From contig OZ024928.1 in assembly GCA_964017235.1 (NCBI GenBank), positions 82,579,566-82,643,565 of the forward strand: 64,000 nt of DNA, read 5' to 3'. Below, one piece after another: positions 28,701-43,700 of the stretch. Within the stretch, counting starts at the first letter, position 1. Each line of letters begins with the position of its first letter. Source of the stretch: Sabellastarte sp. h YS-2021. Its lineage: Eukaryota; Annelida; Polychaeta; Sabellida; Sabellidae. Position numbers and translations under genes: made by a program. The notes beneath the pieces were generated by a model. That model was not told where the DNA came from, did no database searches, and saw only the letters and a program-made list of their open reading frames with translations.

Positions 28701-31700
28701 GTACCCTCCTACGGCTCTCCTTCACAAGGTGATCCAAAAGATCAGGCAATGCCAGTGCCTGATCATCGTAATAGCCCCAGGCTGGCCAGGGATGCCCTGG
28801 TTTTGGGACCTAGTGCAGCTCTCAACAGAGATCCCACTGCAACTCCCAGTGTCAACAACCCTACTCAAACAGTCCCACAAGCTGGTGTTCCACAACAACC
28901 CCCAGCACCTGAACCTCCACGCCTGGTGTCTAGGAGCGGACAACTCCAAGAACAAGGCTTCTCTGTGGAGGTGGCAGAGAGAATTGCTGCCCCTCAGCGG
29001 TCATCAACAAGGACCATCTACAAGTCAAAGTGGGCCCTTTTTGAAAAATGGTGCAGAGAAAATTCGGTGGATTTCTCCACTCCATCTGTGAAACAAATCT
29101 CAGATTTCTTCATGTACCTGTACCAAGACCTAAACAGGCGCCCCTCGACCATTGATGGTTACAGGACTGCAATCGTTGACACTTTGGGCCCAACGGCCCA
29201 ACATATTGCACACAATGCAGACCTTCATAGGTTACTCTCCAGTTTTCACAGGGATCGTCCTAAAAGTTCCAGAAACTTACCCAAGTGGAACCTTTCTGTT
29301 GTCCTTAACGAGCTCACCAAAGCACCTTTTGAGCCCATGAAAGACTCAGACCTCAAACATCTCACTTTAAAAACTGCTTTCTTGCTAGCCTTGGCCTCCG
29401 GCAAGCGCCGCAGCGAAATCCATGCCTGGGTCGCTAACAAAGTAGCTAATTTAGGCCAATGGGAAAAGGTTGCCTTGTTCCCTTCTTCTGATTTCATAGC
29501 CAAAAACCAACTAGCAAGAGAAGGTTCTCAAAGTGTGTCTCCGGTGACTATCCCTGCTCTGACTACCATTGTGGATAGACAGTTTAAAGAAGACAGGACC
29601 CTGTGTCCCGTACGGGCCCTGAGGTTTTATTTGGATCGAACTAAAGACCTGAGAGGGTCTCGTTCTCTCCTTTTCATCTCCTTTAAGAAAGGACATACCT
29701 CAGACATCAGACCCGCTACACTCTCTTCATGGTTGAAACAAACCATTTTACTTTGTTACAAACAAGCAGATCAACAAGCCTTGGACTTGGTCCAAGTCAA
29801 AGCGCATGACATCCGGGCCTTCGCGGCCTCTAAGGCCTTTTACGGTGGGGTATCGGTGGACCAAATCATGCAAGCCTGTCACTGGAAAGCTCACAACACA
29901 TTTACAAATTTTTACCTAAAAGACCTTACTTGGTCGGACACCGACAACAATTTGTACCTGGGACCCGTAGTGGCTGCACAACAAGTCCTAGATCCTTCCC
30001 CTCAGACCAGTTGTCCTCGGAAAGAAAAAAGGGGGGGGGGGGCACATCCGCTACAACCAAGTCTTCAGGAGTCTTTCCCAGGATCTAGGTATTCCTCTAC
30101 CTTCAAGATGTTACGGGTAAGGTCATTTTATCCTTTAATTATCAAGTATTTTCTATTAAGGACTTATTTAGTTGTCATTAATCTCATATTCAGGTTGTAA
30201 AAATTTTATGAGATTCCCAACCTCTGGGTTGGTCAGTCACACGTGAAGGGCCCCTTTTGGACCCTTAGACCTCGGAGTGAGCACTGCTGCACTCCCGTCC
30301 TTCAATAAAACATCTAGACAGTTTTTAGCACTGTCTCTCATTTACTTAGGTTTTTGGCTCGTTACAGGCCCGGCCTTCGGGATCGGGGCACTGTAAATGG
30401 GACTCAGACTGGTATTTCTGGCACTATTCTATACATATTAACTCAAAATCTTAGAAAAAATGACATTCCTTCCAGTCTCAGCTGTAATCCCGCCACCGGG
30501 CGGTTGAATTCAGCATTAAGTCCCACATGGTAAGCTATTGTAGCGTAATAAAATTGAAAATTTTAATTACTTAAATGTAGCTTTTATAAGCTACAAGCTT
30601 ACCATGTGGGACTTAGAAGAGTCCCACCCTGCCTCCCCGCTGTTTACAGCTGAGGGGTAGGTTTAAAAAATTTCAACGAGAAAGTAGGACGATTGGTCAG
30701 AAGTTATCACGTGACGACAACCACCAGTATATCCGGTGGCTAACAAGAACGATCTTTTTTTCTAAGACGTTGGCCCCGGGTGTGGCAACCCGAGATCAGC
30801 ATTAAGTCCCACATGGTAAGCTTGTAGCTTATAAAAGCTACATTTACGTAATTAAAATTTTCAATTTTACTTGTATTATCCACCACTTTAATAATTGATA
30901 AAATATGTCATTAAATTCATCAAAAAAAAATCCATTATAAAATATATACGTAGAAAGGGCGTCAGTAAATATGAATACTTCAATTTTTGTTCTGTAAAAT
31001 TATTTTCATCAGGTCATATAATATTAGAATATTTGCAAAAAAAAAAAAAAATAAATAAATAATCCACTTTTGTATGCATTTTCTAAATATCCTCACCAGT
31101 ACATATGAAAAAAATATTACCCAGTCCAGGTGCCTAATTGTGTAGGTTAAATAGGTTAAGTGTGGAACAGGGTGGACAATAAATTCCAGCTTTCTTATGT
31201 GCATGTTCTTAATATCGCAGTACATTTTTTATAATTCTAGAAAATCTTGTGTTGATCTGTAAGTGTGTATACATATAACAAGGATAATTTCTCTGACACC
31301 TTACACACAGTTATGCTTACATGGAATCACAGGGAACTCCAATGCTGTTTGATTGGTTTGGATATTAAAGATTATTGTTGGCCTTAAGCTTTTTGATAGT
31401 TCAAGTCTCTGAGCTTGGAGCGGCATAAAACTTGTAGTTACCTGATTACTCAGAAACTTAGAGCAAAACATTGATGTTAAAGTTATTTCTTTTGTTGAAG
31501 ATCATAGTTGATTACCAGTTTCTTTTTATTTTTTTTCAATAGGGAAATATTCTTACTAATTACAAAATAATGCAATTTTTACATTTTGAAATAGTTTGAA
31601 GGTCACTCAGAAGTTCTCAAGATATAACTTATTCATAGCCATGATATTCCAACAAAAATTTAGAAGATTTGTAAATGAACAAACCTTAGTTTGTTATTGC

Positions 31701-34700
31701 AGTTTCAGAATTTTTATTTTTTATAATTTACTTTTCAATAATTAATTAAATTTTGGAACGTTGTAAGATACTAGTAAAACAAAAACATTTATAATAATCA
31801 AAGAAATATAGTAATTTGTATTGTCATGATCCTCAAAAATGAGAGCATAATTTATTGGTAGAAAACTTGAGCTTGTGTGTTATGTATATGTGTATATAAT
31901 GTTAGAGTAATGTAGAAGTGTGTATGTATATGCTTGTTTTTTTCATATTCTGTAATATATTGGAATCAGTGAAACTCTAATAAAAATATTAACAGTTCCA
32001 CTTTTAAGACAATCACTTCGTACGTACTGAAACATTGATATACAGAGAAATTAAAATTTTTTTTTTGTCTTCATGGGTAGATATGTATCTCAAGTCAAAG
32101 ATTGTTTACTGCAGTTGATAAAAACATTTACCATGTGATCACAAGAATAGACATGCACAGATAATAGATTGAGGAAAAAGAAAGTTTGTGTGGACTCGGG
32201 AGATAAACGATGAGGAAACTTTACATTTGAATTAGTCATCAGATTTAGGCAGCATTTAGCTACTGTAAAACCAGCTAGTTTCATCAGATCTTCAGGATAT
32301 CTTCATTTATGCTTAAAGTTGTTGTCAACTGTCATTTTGAAAAGCAAGATGGCTGCCCAAGGTGTTTCTTTCAAATATATCTAAATTTTCTTACTATAGT
32401 GGCTGGTTCTCGTGACTAAAAGGTTGAATTTTTTCATGAGTAATATTTGTATCAGATATATATGTTCAGTCCAAGCATGCAGACAATTGACAGTGAAGCT
32501 GTTCATTCAGAGTCATTCAGTGGCTAAAAGTACGTACCCTAAGTAATTAAGTTTGACAAAACTCTGAATGCCTATATCTTACTTATTATTGGTTCATACG
32601 GTTTGCGATATGAAATCCACTTCCAGAAAATCATGGGCAGGGAATCTTTTGATGTGGTCAGATTTAATCTTGGTATCTGTTTCAAGGCCACATAGTGTGG
32701 CCAAACTTCTAGGTACTTATATAACTCACTTGTTATTATCCTCAAATTTGTACACACTTTGCATTGGTGCCAAATAAATGCCCACTTATGTGGGTACTTT
32801 GTCTTTTCTGGTGGATACAAATATGCATTGGTTCTTCATTGTACCAGGTCTAGTTCTAGATGAAAGGGAATCTACTTAAAGGGGTTTCTCTGTTATATGG
32901 ACTATCTGGCCAGATGTACATGTATGATTCATTTACCATGCATCTGGCAGTGTTTGTCCTACTCATTCTCATTCTGTTGTGTTCAGGTCTGCAACTGGTT
33001 CTGTCACCTTCATTTTTATTGGTACGTCACACAGTTCCCCCAGGTAAAAGTCATTAAGTTATAAATGTATAGGGAGAGATAAAAACAACCATGATGATTT
33101 CAAATGTTGACTTAACAGTTAACTAATGTTATTTGAGTTTGTCTAATTGTTTATTGCACACAAACACATGTTTTACACAGTTAAATCTTGTACACACCAA
33201 ACCAATATATGATGATATGTGCAATTAAACTTTTCATATGTAGTATTTATAAACGTAATTGTTGCTGGAATTAGTGGGTTTTATGAGAATCATTGTAATT
33301 AACTGGTTTAAAGTAAAAAGATGATATTTATGATTCTTCTGGTATGGTAGAATTGAAGAACAGTTTGTTAGCCTTCCTAACGGTTGCTTGGTAAATTGGT
33401 GAAGTGTCAGACCAAAACAGTCGCCAGAGATGATTTTACATTATTTCACAATGTATTCACTGCCACAAGTAAGTGTAAAATCTAGATAACTTTGAATTTT
33501 AGAGCTTTGCTACAACTGATTCTGACAAAGAAGGTCACAAATACTAACAAACCACAAAATCAGTCATGTCACTCATGTGACCAAAAATATTGGCATTATC
33601 ACCTTGCTAACTGCTTTCATTCACAAAGATCACTTGTAATGCCCAATCCTAGTCATTGTGTACAGTAATTGGAGTACTCCTTTGACTAAACTTCTCTTGG
33701 GACAGGATTACTGGCCAACATTGTACAGAAGACTGTTTAAGACAGGTTGTAGGACTTAAACATCAGTTGCAACAGCCTTACCAGTGAGAAGATCACACAA
33801 GAATACTTGAAAGAGAAATGCTCATTCTCAAGGTTCAGTATTATTGCCGAGGATCTGTAATCGATTTGATTACATTCATGACTAAACAATAAGTTCTGCA
33901 GCCAATAAGGTTTCACTCAGAACAATATTGTCAGGGTAGTCGGACAGCAAACTGGCGACATGGAACAGGGGTGAAAGATTGTCTTCTACCTTAACTTTTG
34001 CAATAACTTTCCAAAGAGATCATACCTTAAGAAATAAGGGAGACAGGTTTTTCCACTGTAGTGTTTCTTCACCCATATTTTAATTTCCAAAAAGTAAAAT
34101 AAAACAACTGTAACAAAACATGATAGTGATGAAAAAAAACATGATAGTGATACTTATAAATATAGTCATATGTAGCTATAGTGTGTAGTGTCAAGGCATT
34201 AAAGCATATTTAACTGCAGTAAACCCACAGAAAATATCAGACTGAGATAGAAATGGAACCAACATAAAAGTTCCAACAGCATAGTTCTATATGCATAAGG
34301 AAGCAATACCTAAAAACAAATTCCACAAATAATGTAGAGATTCTAGTGATACAATTTACTGTTTTTATAGTGTTCAATATGCCTATAAAGCATATGTATA
34401 AAGCTTTGTTTGCATAAGTTTGTCATAACTAGGACTATATTTGATGAAATTGGAGACATGCTATACAGAAGCTACTGCAGTTTCTACTGTCCACTGTACC
34501 TATAAACATGTACATAGCTTATAGTTTCCAGCAGTAGTTGACCTATTGCATGTTGATATGTCTGACACCTCTCTCCGCATTCACTAGGCATTCCCGGGGG
34601 GAATCGTTTCACATCTACAGACATTGGTGGTGAGAATGGTGTAGGTTCTGGTAGTGCCCTGCCCCCTTCGGCTGTCTCTCCTCTCAATGGTTAGTACAAC

Positions 34701-37700
34701 GGGTCTCCTTGTCACCATAGTAACCATTGTTTACCTTAGAAACCAGGGTTGTCACTTCAATTGGAAAACTTAGAAACTTGTTAGACTATTTTGAAGTATT
34801 TTTCCTGAGGGAGTATGAAAATTTGTTAAGTCAAGAAATGTTTTGTCTTTAGTTTAAATACAAGATATTTGTCATGCACAACAATTGACAGTGTGGGAAA
34901 ACATTGGAAAATTCAATTAATATGCTAATTCAAATATTTTGTTGTGAGTACAGCAATTACATGTACTTTATGAAAGTGAGCATTCTGTTATTTGGTCTGT
35001 TGTGGATCATTTTTTTATAGAACAGGTAAAATTTGGATATTGGAAAGCTGTTAACATGACTGTGAGGAAGATGGGGGCATTTGAATGGGCCTGTGGTATT
35101 TGAAGCAGTGCTTAGATATATCTGACGACACCTAATCAAAGCCATAAATATATGGCAATTATAATCTATTCTTTGGGAACTATATATTATCTTTGTTTAC
35201 TGGAAAACAAAGAGGGTGACTTTTTACTGGGAAGGATACAAGGTAAAGTTTATTTTTTACCAGAAACTAGGTGCAATGGCTGTTTATTGGAACCAGTCTC
35301 TGGAAAAGCTTATATGTACAAGAAAACACAGAGAAAAAACTAAGAATTAGGACATTAGGCAAAAGTGACAACCCTGCATATGTATGTGTGTGTGTAGAAA
35401 GTGCAATATTCAATAAAGCTCTCTCTTGCTTGTTTTGGTTCATGTCGTAAATGTAAAGTTGTTGGATCTGTGTCTTTTTTGTCATTTTTGGTGCAAGTTT
35501 CTCCCCCTTGTTTTTTGGATATTGTCTGGATGTATTGGCTGCAGCTCACACCTCCTAGTAGGCAGTTGTCTGATGTTGTTATTGGTAGCTGAATATTCAG
35601 ATATTGTCAAAATGTCATATTGTATTTGCCGTGAATGTTATTGTTGATTCTGTCAATAGATCTTCTATTGTTTTCTATGGCATATACACCATTGTCACTG
35701 TTTTGTTATCCAATACATTGTTTGTCTGTTGCCTCTTGTGTTTCACTTTTTTTTGTCGTCCAGAGACCCAGTATATTCATTGGTTTGATGTGCCGTACAC
35801 AGTGAATTAGTTCCTGGCTCAATTGTCTCCGTGGCTATCCATTAGATATGTTTTTTTTGTTGTATATTGTCAGATATGTAGATAAAGGCAGGGCTTCCTT
35901 TTCAAGGATGAAAAATGACAAGAGGTAACAAGTTATGCAAGAGCAATTTATAAAAGTTGTCAAATGAATGCATCATTTGGCATATTATAAACTCACATAG
36001 GATAAAGACACTAGCCTGTTAAGGGTTCTTTTGACCACTTTTGAGATTGTTGATGAGTACTATAATCAGTTCTTAGTTTGTTGGATTAATGGACTCAACA
36101 CTTTTCCACATTCATTGTTTTTCATTCACCATGCATATGGAATGTATGATTAGTTCAGTTAAAGACTTGATAGCAAATTTTTAAATAAAAGGTCATTAAA
36201 ATATCCAGCTTATTTTTATGTTTCTCTGAATATTAGACAAAAATGGGATGTGATTTCCTATCATCTGAGGTTAAGCTGATAAAAGTAACAAGTTTAGATA
36301 AGTTAGACGTCCAACTATTTAACTGTCTCATTAATATGAGATTCCTTTGGGCCAGTTTATTGAGACAAATTGATAAAAGTAATTTATCAATATTCTCTGA
36401 TAAAAACCATCTATGATCACATACCTTATTTTGTGTATTTTCAATTGCATGACAGTGTCAGTTGATTGAAAAATCTATCCAGCATTGAAAATGGTTGATT
36501 ACTTCCTGTATGTGTTCCACATGCCTTACAATTTAGATTTCAAATTATAGTTTTGATGTACATTATATGAACATGCACTATTGTTGCACATGTTTTTGTG
36601 TATATGTTTATATATTCTCACATTAACTTATTAATAATGAATCTTTTAAATTAATATATTTCCACTAATTCTATATCATAAATCAAAATAATTTTCATTT
36701 TGTTCTTGGATCAAGCTCATGTTATCTGTACATAGAACAGAACCTCTGTTATCCCTCTGTAATGGAAAGTGAGATTTTTTTCAGATGAAAGAAGGTTTAT
36801 AAATAGAAGAGACAGTTTTTGGTGTAAAATAATTGGGAAATATATATTTCAATTGGGCAAGTGGGAATGAGTCTATAAGATCAACTGTACAAATAACAGG
36901 GAGTTGGATACTAGAGGTTCTGCTGTAAATATACTCCTAACATCTGCTGTTTGTTACCAATTTATTTTGTGTTGATGTAATGTTAGAATATTGTACAGCC
37001 CACAAACTGCCGTGTCACACAATCCTCCCACTTGTGTAACAATGGAGTACCAACAAACCTGATGTGTTGCCGTACTTATTTTCCTGAGTGAAGTAAATTG
37101 TGGAAAAATGAATATCATATTAATTATAAAGTATGAATGAGTTCAATAATAAATCTCTTATTGTAATTTTTGTAAAGCTGAATATGATTAATATGTTTCA
37201 TTTAATAGTACAAACTCTAAATTTAATGTTTATTTTTTCTTATTTTTCTGGAAATAATTTTTTTTATTCATTACTTACACTTTTAATATTTATTTATGTT
37301 AAAGGTACTTGAAAATCTTCTTCTGATTATCTTTCTTAACGTATAATTTTAGCTTAAAAATAAAAATACAAACTTAAAATAGAAAGAATGTGTTTGATAC
37401 TTTTTGGGTCAATCTCACGTTAGCATGAGGTGAATATTGTATTAGTATTTGATAGTGATTGCACGTAACTAACACTTTGTATTTTTGTGTATGTTTATTT
37501 TTGTCACTGGTTCTATATCTCTTTGAATGTTGGTGTGTGTTTTTGCGTGTCGTTTGGTCCAGGGAGCAAAAGTGCCACAAGTTTACCCAACAGTCCTCAG
37601 CATTCCATTCTACCCTCCCAAAGTCCATTAGAAAACCCGCCACCCATCCCTTCAACACCAAAAATAGACGTCAGGGCAATTACACAACTCAAGGGTAAGT

Positions 37701-40700
37701 GAGTGGAATAAAGATATAACTTCACATTTAAAATAAACCACCGCATTTTATAAAAACTAATACAGAAATAGTACTCCTTACTTTTTCAAAGTGTTTATTT
37801 TATTCCATATTCAAGTCAGACCAAGTTTAAAAGACTAGGGTTACATATATATGTATATATCTTAACATAAATATATTAATGTGATTTGTGTAAGTGTATT
37901 GTCCATACTACTGTTGGCTGTATTTAAAATAACTGTACCGTTAAATTTTATCTAGTGAATCACAAAGGACTGAGTAAGTAATCCTACTTAACGAAGTTTC
38001 CCAGAGCATAGAATAAATTTCAATTAAAAGTTCCCCAAGTATCTGATGTATATACTTCAAAGTAAATCTGACTTATACACGTTCTACTTGTAAGGAGTTT
38101 AATGTTTCAAGTAGAGCTTATAGATGTTATTTCATGACCACATTGTTTGCACTAATTGTGCTTAATATGAGTCCAATAGACCATTGAAAATGTAACCTAA
38201 AACAAAAATAGCTTTCTATAATTATCACCCATCAACAAAGTTGAAGGGTAATATGGGAATAGTCAGCATCTGTCTGTATTTCTGTCTGAAATCACTGTCC
38301 TCTTACATCCACTACACTTGACCAAGCCTTACCTAATTTCGACTGGATGTGTATCCCATTGAAAAAATATTGCCACAAAAGCATTTTGCCAAGATTCAGC
38401 AAAAAAATGTTGCTATGGCAAGCATTTTTCTTTGGCATTTTTAGCTATTTGAAGGACTTGAAAAATTATGCATGCTCCAACCCTGATGCTTCATTGCTAC
38501 CAAACTCTCAAAATTTGTTCATCAAGACAGAAGGTTGGGCTCTTGTAGTTTTAATGAAATACTTGCACAAGTTACTACCATGGTAACTATTTCACTTTGA
38601 AATTTTTGGTATTTTCTGTTTAGTTTCAAGTTGTTTCACTACAAACCAAACTTTTTCACATATTATTATGAAACTGTGTGTTGATCACTATAACACATCT
38701 TACCTGGGATATTTTTCCCATGAGTGGGCGAAAAGTATTGCCACGGCAACCATTTTTTTGCAGTTTTAGCTTTTCGGGGTGGGTTGCATGTAACCACCCA
38801 CCCCTGTTAAATTGATGTGACCGACGTCTGTCCGCCCGTCCGTATGTCCATCAGTCTGTCTGCCCGTCCGTCAACATTTTGGTTTCCGGACTCTAATTCA
38901 AACACGCTTCCAACAATCAATTTAAAACTTAACAGGGTGGTAGGACACCACCTAGGCTAGGGGGCTTACAAAATTGGTGCTATTTGAAAAAATAAGATTC
39001 CCGCGATGCCCATCACTTGAAATTCCATTTCGAAGATGATTCTGCCAATTTAATTGAGACTTAACAGGATGGTAGGTCACCATGTAGACTAGGGGTTTTC
39101 GAAATTGGTGCCATTTTTGGAAAAACAAGATGGCCATCATGGCCACCATATTGAATTTCATTTCCAGACTCTAACTCAAAGACGCTTCTGTCGATCGATT
39201 TGAAACTTAACAGGGTAGTAGGCATAACCTAGGCTAGGTTGCTTTCGAAATTGGTGCCACTTTGAAAAACAAGATGACCGCCATGGCTGCCATCTTGAAA
39301 TTCTGTTTACAGACTCTAACTCAAAGGTGCTTGAGCCGATTAATTTGGAACTTAACAAGGTGGTAGGGCACCACCTAGCCTAGGTTGCTTACGAAGTTTG
39401 TACCACTTTGAAAAACAAGATGGCCACCGTGGCCGCCATTTTGAAATCCATTTCCAGACTCTAACTCGATGACGCTTCAGCCGATCGATTTGAAACTTAA
39501 CAGGGTGGTAGGCTATCACCTAGGTTAAGATCCTTACGAAGTTGGTGCCACTTTAAAAAAACAAGATGGCTGTTATGGTCGCCACCTTGAAATTCAATTT
39601 CCGAACTCTTACTCGAAGATGCTTCAGCCGCTTGACTTGAAACTTAACAGGGCGGTAGGGCACCACCTAGGCTAGGTTGCTTTCGAAGTTGGTGCCATTT
39701 GGAAAAACAAGATGGCTGTTATGGTCGCCACCTTGAAATTCAATTTCCGAACTCTTACTCGAAGATGCTTCAGCCGCTTGACTTGAAACTTAACAGGGCG
39801 GTAGGGCACCACCTAGGCTAGGTTGCTTTCGAAGTTGGTGCCATTTGGAAAAACAAGATGGCCACCATTGTGAAATTGTGTTTCCAGACTATATCTGGAA
39901 GACGCTTCAGTTGATCAATTTGAAACTTAACAGGATGGTAGGCTATCACCTAGGCTAGGTTGTTTTTGAAGTTGGTACCATTTGGAAAAAAACAAGATGG
40001 CCGCCATCTTGAAAATCTGTTTGCACACTGTAACTTGAAGATGCCATTGCTAATCAATTTAAAACGTGACAAATCACAATGACAGCACCCAGCACTATAT
40101 CCAGGACCAGCATCACAGCTATCGTGTTGCATACATCTCACATCCATCCATCCTCTAGACATGGCAAGTACTAGTATGTGTTACAATCCCTGGTACTGAT
40201 CACACAATCCACCTTTTAGGGTCTACAACCCCAGTTTCTTGTTTAAGGACTAGCAGGCTGATGCATTTTCCTGACAACAAAACTGAAGCTTCATTGCAAT
40301 CAACCTTTCTCAATTAAATAAATTTGATTTTTGTTATTTTTTTACATTCTTCATGCTTGACAATTATTCTACCACTAGTGTTTTCCTTTCGAACTATTTA
40401 CAACTTTGCAATATCCATATATTACTATTTCTATTATTTTCTGTACATCACATTCATTGTTGGGGATGTGTCAGCTTTCAAAGCCACATTGTTAAAATTA
40501 ATGACACACTTAAAAAAAATTATATTCTTCATTCTATGTGCTATGAAGTATTTTCACAAGGCAGACTGTTAGTCCATATGTAAGCTAAAACATGAGAAAT
40601 ATGATCATAAGTTCATAACCATGTTTATACATCCATAGATAGTAAACAAACACCGCTATTTGTATTCTTGTTGGAAATTTGCATGATTGAAAAATGTTTT

Positions 40701-43700
40701 AAAAATGTTAATCCTGTTTGACTTATTTATGTGTTTAAATGTGAATGATGAAAAATCTTAATTGAATTAAACTAAAAATCAGTTAAATCAGTGTGGATGT
40801 TTTGTTAAAATTTTAACTGAGTTTTCAGACATTAAAAGTTATCCAATTTGTGACTTAAAATAATTACCATTACCTTTTGGACATATTCAGTCTTTCTTTG
40901 ATCAAGTGTAACTACATAAATTTCATTGAGATAACATGTTCTGGATTTTATCTTTACATGATTTGCCTATATCTTTGTTTGTGATCACTGTATGAACTTC
41001 CTTGACTCATATTTTCTAAATAAGGTTATCTGTCATGTTTTGGTGCGATCCCATAATAACTGGTATTTTATACAAGTTTTTTGACACAGTTGAAGTATTT
41101 TGCAAGCTTTGAAGCTATGACATTTTTGTGAAATAAAGTTTTGCATACCATTTCTTGATACCATTTTTTTTGTGATTTTATCAACCTAAGTTGTTGTCTA
41201 TTCAAGTTCATTTCACGTGCTATTCACTTTGTATCTTATCAGATATGACTTTTGCTGTTGAGAGGTAGGCAAAACTCCCAAGTGTAACCTGTTCAGCTGA
41301 ATGTCAGTGTAATAACTACATTGGTAAGTGCAATCAATGGAAGCTGTTCTTTATGATAAAATAGAATTTTGCCATTGCAGATCCAGATCTGGTAGGATCT
41401 GTGTCAGTTGAAGCCCTGAAGGAGGGAAAACAGTTCATTAAAGTTACAATGAAAATGGAAAAAGAGCTAGATGTGATCAGGAAGCGACAGGAAAAGGTGA
41501 GTGTATCTTATCCAATCAGTCTTTTATACCATTTAATCTTTGTAACAGCAGATTCAATCGAGCATCCGTGCTGGTCAAATGGCTGCATAATTTTCGAACA
41601 GAGAGGCTACAAGTAAAACTGTGGCCAATGCTGTTGTAAGTGGTTGGTTAAACTACTGCAATTCAGTCCAGATTCAATCTATGCAAGTTGCGATGCATTG
41701 CAATCAACGTAATGCATTTGTTAATATAATACAACTTATTATCTTCTGGTAATTAGAACAATTTATACAAAAAACTTGACACATCTTGACTAGATTATGA
41801 ATGTAATGATATATTTTAACAAGTCTATCTTCATCCAGAAATGTAATTTGTTTGTTTTTTCCACTTTTGCTAAACCAAAGACGGTGACACTGATTCTGAT
41901 TCATCCATCTGTCACAAAAATTTTAACATGATCCATAATTATCAGACACCTTAACAGATTTTCAACAAATTTGATAGAGCTGTGTACTCTAAAGAGATCA
42001 GAGCCACATTTTGGGAATGGTCTAATAAAAACTGTTGCCATAGCAACTATTTTTGTTTGAATATTAAGGTGTATTAAGGTGAATTGCTGGAATTCTTAAT
42101 TATTTTTCAGAAGACTGGTGAGTTAATTAACAGCAATAAAAATTATATTCATTTCATGGCAGGAATTTAACTGCAGTTTTTTACACTTGTAGGCCACACT
42201 ACAGTTACAGGAAGTACACGATCTGCGGGAAGAGAAGCTCATCATCAGCCAGGTACAGTATTCTGTGACAGTCATCTCATTGTGAAACACTGTAAAATAT
42301 ATCATTTATATCCACATAACGTAATCATGATCATAGTTTTTCCAAAGCATGGCCAAATTGGAAGTTATTTTCTATGTCCAGCTGATCAGGCATTATGTTG
42401 AAACAGATATAATTTGAACCTGGGAGATAGTTAAGACATTTACACTTGTCATTTTGTAAGAAGACTAGACAAAAGGATTCATTTTAACATAGTAGTCTTA
42501 TTATCAAATGTTTAAGAGTCGCAAGTAAAAGAGTTATTTTTCATAAAATTTGTGTATAGTTTATGTATTTTGTGTGTCTTGGTTCATATTAGAGGTAACT
42601 GTTTTCCCAAGCTTTTGGCCGAGGTTTGATAAAATTTAGGAATTCTGCGGAATGTTTGCAGTTTTGGAGTCATGAACCACATTTAGAAGGTAATAACTAG
42701 TATGTATACAACACAACCTGCATTTTCCAAACCAGCTAGGCAAGTAAGGAATAAGGGTGTTGGATCAGTTGAGTCAAATTATAGAATGTTCAAAAAGTAC
42801 CCCCCAAAAATGTGGAAAAACAGTTGAAAAGTACAAATTGATAGTGAAAATAAGTTAATAAAATTCTTGGATAATTGAAAGTTGGATGACCAGATAATTG
42901 AATGTTGGATAACAGATGTTTTAACTGTACTAGTGTGTATATCTTTCGATTTCAACAGATGAAATCTAAGACATTGATGGAGAAAACTCACAACAAGTCT
43001 ATGAAGAGAGCCTCAAAACACCAGGGAAAGTACGGCACGCCCAACACAGTGAGTCACAAAAACACACAGGAAATGAATACGCTCCTCATACAGCATCGAG
43101 ACGAGGTAAGATTGTATGTAAAATAATTGTGATACTTTCAAATGTATAAAATGTTCACCTTCTAGTATTACACCTCATAAACAAGCCGGAAATGTATACT
43201 CGGGTCTTGTAATATCAGGGCATGGTAACACTGCATATAAAGTGTACTGGTTGTGATATCGTCAAAAGAGTGCATGTCCACATCATATCGTGAAGCCACA
43301 TAAACAAGCTAGAAATGAATATACTAGTCTTACAATATCAGGATAAGTTGAGATTCTGTTTTAAAGTACTGATATTAAATATTTATAAAATACTGATGTA
43401 TTAAGACAGATTTTTACTGTACTGGCACCAAGGCTGCTTCTATGCCTATTTTGTTAGAGATTTGTCCAATCGTATAATTGTACTCGTACAAACTATACAG
43501 AGACTGCTGGTGTCTATTTCATTTGACATTTTTGCTCTCATTTTGTCTCCATCATTATCTGATGAAACAAACTGTTGTAAGTCTTAGAGTTGATTTAAAT
43601 AAAGCATTTACAGTGCTTTTGAGTATTTTAGAGAATGGTAAATGTCATATTCCTTCCTGTATTATTATGTAAAGCACTGGTGTTATTTTTGTCAGCACCC

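Larger units (their letters stand above)
24551..30868 (+). mobile_element. Complete DIRS-type retrotransposon in PLCB intron 11
   Basis: Order: left terminus TTTTATTACGC, inverted terminal repeat, gag, RT/RNase H, tyrosine recombinase, AATAAA, internal complementary region, right inverted repeat, right terminus CAATTTT. The ITRs differ at one position in about 149 bp. There is no integrase, protease or direct LTR; integration would use the tyrosine recombinase on a circular intermediate without target duplication, as known for DIRS. All three frames are open, so the copy looks young and possibly autonomous. It lies in the same orientation as the host gene. Confidence 0.93.
30869..34587. other. 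PLCB intron 11, right of the DIRS element
   Basis: AT-rich; holds the Helitron-like fragment (32340) and the candidate cassette exon (32987). Nothing else supported. Confidence 0.5.
34690..41380. other. PLCB introns 12 and 13
   Basis: Outside exon 13 and the 38.9-40.1 kb array I see no gene. 38290-38770 has two loose copies of a unit with TTGCCACGGCAACCATTTTT and TTTTAGCT, also echoed near 42030 (TTGCCATAGCAACTATTTTT), probably a dispersed repeat. Confidence 0.5.

Noticed and set aside
24551-30868. LTR retrotransposon or endogenous retrovirus
   Set aside because: No integrase, protease, envelope, tRNA primer site or direct LTRs; a tyrosine recombinase, inverted repeats and ICR identify DIRS.
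42340-42480. Second SINE copy related to 15131
   Set aside because: Only a short TGTTGAAACAGAT stretch matches; no A or B box.
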